Part shown: piece after piece, positions 58,227 through 64,000 of the stretch
Position numbering within the stretch: the stretch's first letter is position 1
How the letters are laid out: the number at the start of each line of letters is the position of its first letter
Assembly (NCBI RefSeq): GCF_016863495.1
Contig: NZ_BOOZ01000005.1
Span: forward strand, 100,507-164,506
Source: Micromonospora andamanensis
GTDB lineage: Bacteria > Actinomycetota > Actinomycetes > Mycobacteriales > Micromonosporaceae
Direction: 5' to 3'
DNA length: 64,000 nucleotides
The notes under the pieces: model-generated
Databases searched by the model: none
What the model was told of the DNA's origin: nothing
What the model saw: the letters and a program-made list of their open reading frames with translations, nothing else
Position numbers and translations under genes: made by a program

Positions 58227-58254
58227 TGTGGACAACGAGGCGTTCTGTGGACAA
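58227..58254. promoter_or_regulatory. Two perfect actinobacterial DnaA boxes upstream of the Tad operon
   Basis: TGTGGACAA occurs at 58227-58235 and 58246-58254, i.e. TTGTCCACA on the minus strand, the Streptomyces/Mycobacterium DnaA-box consensus. They lie in a 12-base direct repeat (CTGTGGACAACG, period 19). A third degenerate copy (TGTGGAC) is at 58281. The site is 86-113 bases upstream of ssd and ~150 before the VHL-beta gene. Confidence 0.7.
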
Positions 58255-58405
58255 CGCCCACAACGGTCGTTGATCTGTTATGTGGACGGTCCGCACATCG
58301 CACCTGTCTCGACCCTCACCACCCCATGGCGGGACGTGACGTGCACCACGCATAATCGACGTCCTGTGCCGTCGGCCGAACGGCATTCCTCGCCGGATCG
58401 AGGTC

Positions 58406-59293
58406 ATGACTCAGTCGCCAGATCACGAACGTCCCCGGGTCGAGCCGAGGCTGCGGGTCGGCCCCTGGCTGTTCGACCCGCGTTCCCGCGCCAGGCAACT
58501 GCCGGCGCGTCCGGTTCCGCGCGCGCTGCCACCGGCACCGGCCGCAGGCGACGACGGGCCGCTCACCCCACCCCCGCCCGTACGCGAGCCAGCCGTCGCC
58601 TTGGCGCCCGCCCACCGCGCTCCCGGCCGGATGTCGCACCGGCTGATGCTCGCGGGCGTCGCCGCCGCCGTGCTCGGCCTCATGCTCACCGCGCTCTGGC
58701 CGGCGACCGAACCCCCCACCGTCGCGGCGCCGGACGTGCCGTCGGACTGGATCCCGCCGCAACCGGGCGGTCCCGGGTCCAACCTGGACGGTGTCGCCTC
58801 CGCCGACGCGCTGTCGCCGTCCACCCCGGCCGCCTCGTCGTCGGTCGGGGGAGTCTCCTCCTCCCGGCCGCAACTGAGCCGGCGGGCGACACCGATCCCG
58901 TCGGCCACCCGACCCCCCTCGCCGACCGGGCCGCCCAGGCCGAGCGCCCGCCCGACCCCCTCGCCGAGCCGGTCAGCAGGCCCGCCACCGACCACCCGAC
59001 CGCCCGAGCCGGCGCACCTGACCCCGCTACCGGCATGGCGGGAACATGATCTGCGTTCGGTCAGCGGCGGCAGCGAGACGAGCATCGAGTTCGTCAACCT
59101 CAGGCAGCGATCGGTGATCGTGTACTGGCTGGACCACCGTGGGCATCGGAGGCAGTACGCCGTGCTGCAACCGCGCGAGTCGTACCGGCAGCACACGTAC
59201 GTCGGCCATCCCTGGGTGGTGACCGACCGTCGGGGCCACGCCCTGGTCTGCTTCGAACCGACCCGTGCCCCCGCCCGCGCCGTGATCAGGTAA
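58406..59293 (+). CDS. Membrane-anchored protein with a VHL beta domain
   Basis: 295 residues, ATG 58406 with GAGG close upstream. Residues 1-78 are Pro/Arg-rich and cytoplasmic, 79-97 form one TM (LMLAGVAAAVLGLMLTALW), and 98-212 a Ser/Pro/Thr linker. Residues 213-290 match the von Hippel-Lindau beta domain: IEFVNLRQRSVIVYWLDHRG, then HTYVGHPWVVTD. The five residues of the pVHL hydroxyproline pocket (W88, Y98, S111, H115, W117) align as W241, Y251, T264, H268, W270 with identical spacing. Target unknown. Divergent from the Tad operon. Confidence 0.82.
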   Translation: MTQSPDHERPRVEPRLRVGPWLFDPRSRARQLPARPVPRALPPAPAAGDDGPLTPPPPVREPAVALAPAHRAPGRMSHRLMLAGVAAAVLGLMLTALWPATEPPTVAAPDVPSDWIPPQPGGPGSNLDGVASADALSPSTPAASSSVGGVSSSRPQLSRRATPIPSATRPPSPTGPPRPSARPTPSPSRSAGPPPTTRPPEPAHLTPLPAWREHDLRSVSGGSETSIEFVNLRQRSVIVYWLDHRGHRRQYAVLQPRESYRQHTYVGHPWVVTDRRGHALVCFEPTRAPARAVIR

Positions 59294-59464
59294 CCAGCCG
59301 CGTGACCGAATGCCCTGTCGCGCGGCCGGTCCGCGCCGGACCCGGCGAGCGACACGTAGCGCCCGGCGAGGCTGTCCGCTAGGTGACAGCACCCTGACGG
59401 AGCGGCAGGACGCGCCTACGCTGGGCGCACCTTTCGCCGGCCACGCTCCGGAGGGAGCCGTCCC

Positions 59465-60394
59465 ATGCCATCCATCCTCGCCATGGCACTCCTCACGGCC
59501 GCCCTGACGGCCGCACCCACCGCCGCCGTGTCCCCCGCCCGCACCGACTACCGCGCGGTGGACCTCGGCACGCTCGGTGGCGACAGCAGCTACGCCACCG
59601 CCATGAACGACCGCGGTGACGTGGTCGGCCGCGCCCAGGACGCCGACGGCATCTACCACGGATTCCTCTGGCGCAACGGCCGGATGATCAATCTCGGCGA
59701 CCTCAGCCCCACCGACGTCAACGACCGAGGCCAGGTCGTCGGCGTCCGCGACGACGGCTCCGGCGCGTACGTCTGGCATCGCGGGGTCCTACGGCCACTG
59801 GGTGGCCCGTCCGGCCGGCCCGTGGCGATCAACGACCGCGGCCAGGTCGTCGGCCACACCGACACGGGCCCCGTGCTGTGGACGAACCGCCGCCCCCGGC
59901 CGTTGCCCCTCGGCGACGTGTCCGACATCAACGAGCGCGGCCAGGTCGCCGGCGGGGTGTCCGTGCCGGACGGCTTCCACGCCGCCCGGTGGCACCGTGG
60001 CCGGGTCACCGACCTCGGTGCCGGCCCCTTCAACCGCAGCAACACGTACGCCCTGAACGACCGAGGCTGGGCGATCGGCTGGCAGTTCTCGGCGGAACAG
60101 TCCGAACGCGGCATCCTGTGGCGGCACGGCCGCGCCGTGGACGTCGGCACCCTCGGCGGCGGCTTCACCCGGCTGCGAGCGATAAACAACCGTGGCGAGA
60201 TCCTGGCCAGTTCCCAGGCCACCGACGGAAGCGAACGCCCGGCACTGTGGCGGCGCGGCGTCCTGCACGACCTCAGCCTCGCCGGTGTCAGCACCGAGGG
60301 CGAAGTGGTCGACCTCGACGACCGCGGACGCATCGCCGCGTCGATCCGCCCGGTCTGGGGAGTGAGTCGCGCGGTCGTCTACCACCCGCGCTGA
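59465..60394 (+). CDS. Secreted HAF-repeat beta-propeller-like protein
   Basis: 309 residues with an N-terminal signal peptide (MPSILAMALLTAALTAAP). Repeats of ~45 residues with the pattern A(I/M)NDRG(x)VVG and W(R/H)xGR follow: AMNDRGDVVGRAQDADG, DVNDRGQVVGVRDDG, AINDRGQVVGH, DINERGQVAGG, ALNDRGWAIGW, AINNRGEILAS. These are HAF repeats (TIGR02913), probably a beta-propeller. Function unknown; exported. Confidence 0.88.
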   Translation: MPSILAMALLTAALTAAPTAAVSPARTDYRAVDLGTLGGDSSYATAMNDRGDVVGRAQDADGIYHGFLWRNGRMINLGDLSPTDVNDRGQVVGVRDDGSGAYVWHRGVLRPLGGPSGRPVAINDRGQVVGHTDTGPVLWTNRRPRPLPLGDVSDINERGQVAGGVSVPDGFHAARWHRGRVTDLGAGPFNRSNTYALNDRGWAIGWQFSAEQSERGILWRHGRAVDVGTLGGGFTRLRAINNRGEILASSQATDGSERPALWRRGVLHDLSLAGVSTEGEVVDLDDRGRIAASIRPVWGVSRAVVYHPR

Positions 60395-60500
60395 CGGAGG
60401 CAGCCCCCGGATGTGGTGACAACCTGGGCGCCGTGACCCATGCCGCTGCTGTCGGCGGGTGCGCATGACGGCTCCACTGCCGCTGACCGAGGAGACGCCG

Positions 60501-60944
60501 CTAGACGGAACTCGCCTTCAGCTTGCGGTGGGCGACCACGACGTAGGCCGCAGTCGGGCAGAGCACAGCGCCCACGCCACCCAAGCACACCACCAGCGTG
60601 CCGACGGCGATCGATCCTTCGGTCAGTGCTGCGGTGCCGGTAACGTAGATCGTCGCCAGCACTGCGGCGACGGCGATCGCGACCGGCAACTTCACGGAAA
60701 GCCGCCCGTTTCTCGCGGCCACCTCGCCGATCCAAGCCGCCGGCACAAACAGCAGCGGCACCAGGGCGACGCCCAGACACGCCAGCGAGAAGCAGATCGC
60801 CGGAAGGGCGAGTGGGCCACCTGGATCCCCAGCGGTGCTCCACGCGTACACGAGCAGGCCGGCGTAGATGACGGGGCTCTGCGCGACGAACACCGCCCAG
60901 GCGACAAATGCACCGACGGCGTGGCGATAAGCCGTTCCGCTCAT
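60501..60944 (-). CDS. Four-TM membrane protein, unknown function
   Basis: 147 residues; GGGAGGAACC before the ATG at 60944 decides the start. Helices VGAFVAWAVFVAQSPVIYAG, PAICFSLACLGVALVPLLF, LPVAIAVAAVLATIYVTG and IAVGTLVVCLGGVGAVLCP. No family recognised. It faces the HAF gene (106-base gap between ends) and diverges from the HAD gene. Confidence 0.78.
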   Translation of the reverse strand: MSGTAYRHAVGAFVAWAVFVAQSPVIYAGLLVYAWSTAGDPGGPLALPAICFSLACLGVALVPLLFVPAAWIGEVAARNGRLSVKLPVAIAVAAVLATIYVTGTAALTEGSIAVGTLVVCLGGVGAVLCPTAAYVVVAHRKLKASSV

Positions 60945-61027
60945 GGTTCCTCCCGTGCGACGGCTTCGGGAGGGTATGCCACTTGGCAGACACGGCTTCA
61001 CCTGGGTCGGCGACGGGAGGGGAAAGG

Positions 61028-61095
61028 GACGACCCCCGTCGGGGGGAGACGGGGGTCGTCTGAGGTTCGGCTCCGGGGGGGGGTCGAGCCGAACC
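61028..61095. promoter_or_regulatory. Two tandem hairpins with G-runs upstream of the HAD gene
   Basis: GACGACCCCCGTC/GACGGGGGTCGTC (61028-61040, 61048-61060; 13 bp) and GGTTCGGCTC/GAGCCGAACC (61064-61073, 61086-61095; 10 bp). The second loop holds nine consecutive G. The whole 60945-61354 gap has no supported gene. It could be a terminator pair, a small RNA or a G-quadruplex region. Confidence 0.6.
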
Positions 61096-61243
61096 CACTC
61101 AGCGGTCACGGGGGGTGCAACCGCCGAGGGTCTGCCGGTTGTACGAGCGATGAATGCTCGTGCTGTGAACAAGTCTGCCTGAGCGGACCTGTGTACGTCG
61201 AGTGGTGTAACCTCCACTCCCTGCGAAATCCTGTTCGCAGCGT

Positions 61244-61257
61244 GTGACCGCGGTCAC
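61244..61257. promoter_or_regulatory. 14-bp perfect palindrome resembling a Crp site
   Basis: GTGACCGCGGTCAC fits the Streptomyces Crp pattern GTG-N6-GNCAC. Flanked by direct repeats of CTGTTCGCAG (61231-61240, 61257-61266). About 100 bases upstream of the HAD-IB start. Confidence 0.5.
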
Positions 61258-61354
61258 TGTTCGCAGGCGGGTGGGGGGTCGACCCGCAGGTCCGAGTGCT
61301 CTTCAGCCCCCGGGCACCCGCCGACGATAGACCATCGGGCTAGACTTTCGCGCC

Positions 61355-62161
61355 GTGGGCCGAAGTGCCGCTTTCTTCGATCTGGACAAGACCGTCATCG
61401 CCAAGTCGAGCGCCTTGGCGTTCGGCAGGCCGTTCTACCGGGACGGTCTGATCACGCGACGTGACGTGGTCAAGTCGGCGTACGCGCAGCTGATGTTCCG
61501 GCTGGGCGGCACCGACGAGCAGACCATGGCCCGGACTCGCGATTATCTCGCCACCCTGTGCAAGGGGTGGCCGGTGGAGCAGGTCCGCCAGATCGTCGCG
61601 GAGACGCTGCACGAGCTGATCAACCCCTATGTGTACGCGGAGGCCGCCGCGCTGATCGAGGAGCACCAGGCTGCCGGTCGGGACGTGGTGCTGGTCTCCG
61701 CCTCCGGCGAGGAGATGGTGCGTCCCATCGGCGCGCTGCTCGGGGTCACCGACGTGATCGCCACCCGGATGGGTGTGGTCGACGGTCGGTACAGCGGCGA
61801 GGTCGAGTTCTACGCCGCAGGTCCCAGCAAGGTCGAGGCGGTGAGCGAGCTGGCCGCCGAACGCGACTACGACCTGGCCGACTCGTACGCCTACTCCGAC
61901 TCGTACAGCGATCGGCCGTTGCTGGAGTGCGTGGGTCGTCCGACAGTTGTCAACCCGGACCGGCAGCTACGCCGGCTGGCGGTGGAGAACGCCTGGCCGG
62001 TGCTTGAGTTCCGGCACCCGATCCCGTTGGGCCGGCGACTGCGTGAGCGGCCCGCCGTCCCGGTCGCCGCGGCCGCCCTCGGCGTGGGTGTCGGGGTGGC
62101 GATCGGCATCGCCTGGTACGGCCGGCACCGCCGCACCCGGGCCAGCGCCTCACCTGCCTGA
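61355..62161 (+). CDS. HAD-IB family hydrolase (SerB-like, Rv3661 type)
   Basis: 268 residues from GTG 61355. FFDLDKTVIAKSS (motif I, with Asp-x-Asp), VLVSASGEEMV (motif II), AGPSKVEAV (motif III Lys) and AYSDSYSDRPLLE (motif IV) mark the phosphoserine-phosphatase-like HAD-IB group. A C-terminal TM segment (VAAAALGVGVGVAIGIAWYG) and a basic tail anchor it. The position between the Tad block and the Fic-like gene matches mycobacterial Rv3661. Substrate not known. Confidence 0.9.
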   Translation: MGRSAAFFDLDKTVIAKSSALAFGRPFYRDGLITRRDVVKSAYAQLMFRLGGTDEQTMARTRDYLATLCKGWPVEQVRQIVAETLHELINPYVYAEAAALIEEHQAAGRDVVLVSASGEEMVRPIGALLGVTDVIATRMGVVDGRYSGEVEFYAAGPSKVEAVSELAAERDYDLADSYAYSDSYSDRPLLECVGRPTVVNPDRQLRRLAVENAWPVLEFRHPIPLGRRLRERPAVPVAAAALGVGVGVAIGIAWYGRHRRTRASASPA

Positions 62162-62209
62162 CCGACCGAGCGCCGCCCCGTACCGGACCAGCGCCTCACC
62201 AGCCTGACC
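62142..62209 (+). repeat. 46-base period duplication across the HAD stop codon
   Basis: CCAGCGCCTCACCTGCCTGA-type unit at 62142-62163 recurs at 62188-62209 with one change in 22 bases. The first copy encodes the last residues and stop of the HAD protein. A small tandem duplication. Confidence 0.7.
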
Positions 62210-62316
62210 TGGCCGTCGCACCCCGGTTCCGCCCGGCGCGGCCGACGGCGGACAACCCCTCGCCACGCAGTCGCTGCCGCGGCGCAGGCCGACAGGGTTC
62301 GCGTACCCGGGGACGG

Positions 62317-63060
62317 TCAGGCGGCCAGGATCTCGTCTCCGATGGCGGTGAGCTGGTCGGCACCCACCTCGACGGCGGACATGTAGTGGCGCAGCCAGGA
62401 GCGCAGCCCGTCGGGGGTGCCGGTGGCGAAGGCGCCGGCCGCGCCCACGTACTCCGGCTCACGCTCGCGGTGCCCGACGTCGACGGCGAGCAGGCCGCGT
62501 GGGTCGAATCCGCTGGAGAGCAGGACGAGCCGGGCCGCGCCCCGGGCCACCACGCCGGACGGGCCGGCGAACGGCCGTAGATTGAGCAGTTCACCGTGCA
62601 CGACGGCGGCCAGCACCAGCGGGGTGACCTGGGTGCCACCGGCCACCAGTGTGGCCAGTCCGTCGAGCCGGGCGGCGACCACCGGGTCGTCGATCGGGCG
62701 ACCCAGTTCGGCTTCGGTGACCACCTCGCGGGCGGCGAGCACGTGCAGCTTCGCCAGTACCTGCCGGGGTGCCTTCGGCCAGAGTTCGCTGAGCCCGGGC
62801 AGGGCTCCGGCCACCCGCAGGGCACCCTGGAGCACAGGTTCGGTGACGGTGCCGGCGCGTACCGTCTCCCGTTCGTGGTCGTGGCCCTCCAGCCCGGCGC
62901 TGGCCACCGCGGAGCGCAGACTCACCTCGGCGGCGACCTGGCCGCCGTGGCGGCGCAACGCCCGGTGGCCGAGGGCACCGTCGAACCGGTCGCGGGCGCG
63001 CTCCACGGCGGTGGCGATGTCGGCGAGGTCGAGCAGCGGCGCGAGCGGATCGGCGGTCAC
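62317..63060 (-). CDS. Fic-fold protein with degenerate active site (Rv3662c-like)
   Basis: 247 residues from the GTG at 63060. TACCGT lies 6 bases before it (leaderless candidate). SLRSAVASAGLEG (48-60) recalls the N-terminal ASSxIEG of Fic proteins. At the motif HPFxxGNGRxxR the sequence is LRPFAGPSGVVAR (161-173): the catalytic His is Arg and GNGR is lost. AMPylation is therefore unlikely. Related actinobacterial proteins are often labelled oxidoreductases without evidence. Confidence 0.75.
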   Translation of the reverse strand: MTADPLAPLLDLADIATAVERARDRFDGALGHRALRRHGGQVAAEVSLRSAVASAGLEGHDHERETVRAGTVTEPVLQGALRVAGALPGLSELWPKAPRQVLAKLHVLAAREVVTEAELGRPIDDPVVAARLDGLATLVAGGTQVTPLVLAAVVHGELLNLRPFAGPSGVVARGAARLVLLSSGFDPRGLLAVDVGHREREPEYVGAAGAFATGTPDGLRSWLRHYMSAVEVGADQLTAIGDEILAA

Positions 63061-63234
63061 CCCGTCACGGTAGCGGCGATGCCGGTGGGCCCGAGCGTGA
63101 GTGGCCGGCAACGCGATCCCCGCCACCCACCCGACCCTGCGGGGAGGGCCACCCACCCGACCCGACAGAGACCACCCATCCGGCCAGGCGGGCCGCCCTG
63201 ACGGGGCCGCGCCGGGAGGGCCGCGGTCGCGCCA

Positions 63235-63282
63235 TGCGGCATGTCGGGCTTTCTCGCCGACGGGAAGGCCCGAGATGCCGCA
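63235..63282. repeat. 19-bp inverted repeat in a divergent intergenic region
   Basis: Arms 63235-63253 and 63264-63282 match at 17 of 19 (TGCGGCATGTCGGGCTTTC), loop 10. Unlike the other long hairpins it is not after a gene end: the neighbours are divergent starts. The rest of 63061-63441 shows no gene. Confidence 0.65.
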
Positions 63283-63441
63283 ATCCGTGAAACAGCCCTG
63301 TCGATGACCTGCCCTGCACCTCGGCGCGTGGGACGGGCCGTTTGGCGACGGGGGCGCGGGGGATCGGTCGCCTCGCTCGGCCGCCGCGACTAACCTGCCC
63401 GGGAGAGACCCAGGTCACCCGAGCGACGAGGGAGTCACCGC

Positions 63442-63525
63442 ATGAGCGAGCGGCAGCGAGCGAATCATCAATGCAGCGCGCTGGTCCCTCATGCCGGCAC
63501 GAAGCGAAGCGGAGTGCGGGCATGA
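63442..63525 (+). CDS. 27-codon leader ORF overlapping the acsA start
   Basis: ATG 63442, preceded by GGAG at -11 to -8, opens a 27-residue frame ([10 protein letters not shown]...SGVRA). Its TGA (63523-63525) overlaps the acsA ATG (63522) in ATGA. The DNA contains GAGCGAGCGGCAGCGAGCGA and a second ATGAGCGAG at the acsA start. Such 'MSERxR' leaders recur in Micromonosporaceae genomes (from memory). Could be a leader peptide or a dispersed repeat. Confidence 0.55.
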   Translation: MSERQRANHQCSALVPHAGTKRSGVRA

Positions 63526-64000
63526 GCGAGGCATTGGCCAATCTGCTGAACGAGACGCGCCAGTTCCCGCCGCCGGCCGAACTCGCCGCCGACGCCAACG
63601 TCACCGAGGCGGCGTACGCCGAGGCGGCGGACGACCGGCTCGCCTTCTGGGAACGCCAGGCCGCCCGGCTGGCCTGGAGCAAGCAGTGGGATCAGGTGCT
63701 GGACTGGTCCCGTCCGCCGTTCGCGAAGTGGTTCGTGGGCGGGCAGTTGAACGTGGCGTACAACTGTCTCGACCGGCACGTGGAGGCTGGCCGGGGTGAC
63801 AAGGTGGCCATCCACTGGGAGGGCGAGCCCGGCGACAGCCGCACCATCACCTACGCCGACCTGCACCGGATGACCTGCCAGGCGGCGAACGCGCTCACCG
63901 AACTCGGGGTGACCGCCGGTGACCGGGTGGCGATCTACCTGCCGATGATCCCGGAGGCAGCGGTCGCGATGCTGGCCTGCGCCCGGATCGGTGCCACGCA
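63522..64000 (+). CDS. acsA: Acetyl-CoA synthetase (3' partial)
   Basis: The first 159 codons are visible; the gene runs off the window. The N-terminus [20 protein letters not shown], then [20 protein letters not shown] and [20 protein letters not shown], is diagnostic of acetate-CoA ligases, and [20 protein letters not shown] continues the adenylation domain. It activates acetate to acetyl-CoA. In mycobacteria acs lies beyond the same Rv3660c-Rv3662c block. The Lys acetylation site and P-loop are outside the window. Confidence 0.95.
   Translation, partial: MSEALANLLNETRQFPPPAELAADANVTEAAYAEAADDRLAFWERQAARLAWSKQWDQVLDWSRPPFAKWFVGGQLNVAYNCLDRHVEAGRGDKVAIHWEGEPGDSRTITYADLHRMTCQAANALTELGVTAGDRVAIYLPMIPEAAVAMLACARIGAT

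Noticed and set aside
58227..58254. A chromosomal origin
   Set aside because: Only two perfect DnaA boxes and one weak one; no dnaA/dnaN genes, no AT-rich unwinding region and no larger cluster.
60943..61182. 79-codon frame in the gap before the HAD gene
   Set aside because: It runs through the two hairpins and G-runs, has no ribosome site and overlaps the start of the well-supported opposite gene.

Overview
The window is chromosomal DNA of a very GC-rich actinomycete. GTG starts are common, and many adjacent genes overlap by 1-11 bases (ATGA, GTGA or TGATG junctions). The gene content points to the Micromonosporaceae, probably Micromonospora or a close relative. The evidence is the order topA / tmk-holB / ricT, the bldG-apgA-H+-PPase-helicase neighbourhood known from Streptomyces, a Flp/Tad pilus block arranged like M. 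tuberculosis Rv3654c-Rv3661 with acs beyond it, and a repeated 'MSERxR' type leader before acs. The genus is inferred, not proven. I see no insertion sequences, prophage, CRISPR array, rRNA operon or large secondary-metabolite cluster.

Layout. 0-4 kb: end of a helicase-associated protein, a small membrane protein and XPB helicase. 4-9 kb: a truncated adenylate-forming protein, an integral membrane protein, and an NHEJ locus (separate LigD ligase and polymerase genes, divergent from Ku). 9-15 kb: metabolic and housekeeping singletons (FKBP, SCO6745 family, HAD hydrolase, quinone reductase, acyl-CoA synthetase, NUDIX). 15-20.7 kb: a heptose-type locus (DJ-1/PfpI, fused HldE-like kinase/nucleotidyltransferase, GT2) facing a DUF2231-Hsp20-GT9 operon. 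20.8-28.2 kb: PPOX flavoprotein, GPP34 protein, ABC-2 transporter with a divergent DesKR-like two-component system, DUF4260 protein, SigE-family sigma factor with its membrane partner, and tRNA-Thr(CGT). 28-36.4 kb: metallophosphoesterase, RicT, a YbaB/WXG100-like cassette, holB and an MFS-thymidylate kinase fusion. 36.5-41.1 kb: an accessory-looking block (PLP racemase/aldolase-like protein, TetR, sugar-lactone oxidase, AbiEi/DUF559 nuclease-like gene) between tmk and topA. 41-51.6 kb: topA, a lipoprotein pair, H+-pyrophosphatase, apgA, bldG and an MrfA-like helicase. 51.7-58.1 kb: two small genes and the seven-gene Tad pilus operon. 58.4-64 kb: a VHL-beta-domain membrane protein, a HAF-repeat secreted protein, a SerB-like HAD protein, a Fic-fold protein without its catalytic His, and the start of acsA.

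How the parts work together. The Tad operon (Ssd, TadA, TadB, TadC, Flp pilin, two TadE-like minor pilins) is one overlapping transcription unit encoding a pilus or secretion apparatus. Its divergent promoter region carries two perfect actinobacterial DnaA boxes, and the opposite gene is the VHL-beta protein. bldG/apgA is an anti-sigma/anti-anti-sigma switch. The LigD/Ku genes make a complete two-component NHEJ system. HldE, GT2 and GT9 suggest that an ADP-heptose-like sugar is built into a surface glycan in a Gram-positive cell.

Most notable observations. (1) The VHL-beta protein keeps the spacing of all five hydroxyproline-pocket residues of human pVHL. (2) Long intergenic inverted repeats sit just after stop codons, and two homologous copies bracket the DUF559 gene. 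(3) A 27-codon leader ORF overlaps the acsA start. (4) There are candidate operators for DesR-like, TetR, LacI/CebR-like and Crp-type regulators. All family assignments come from reading motifs; no database search was run.
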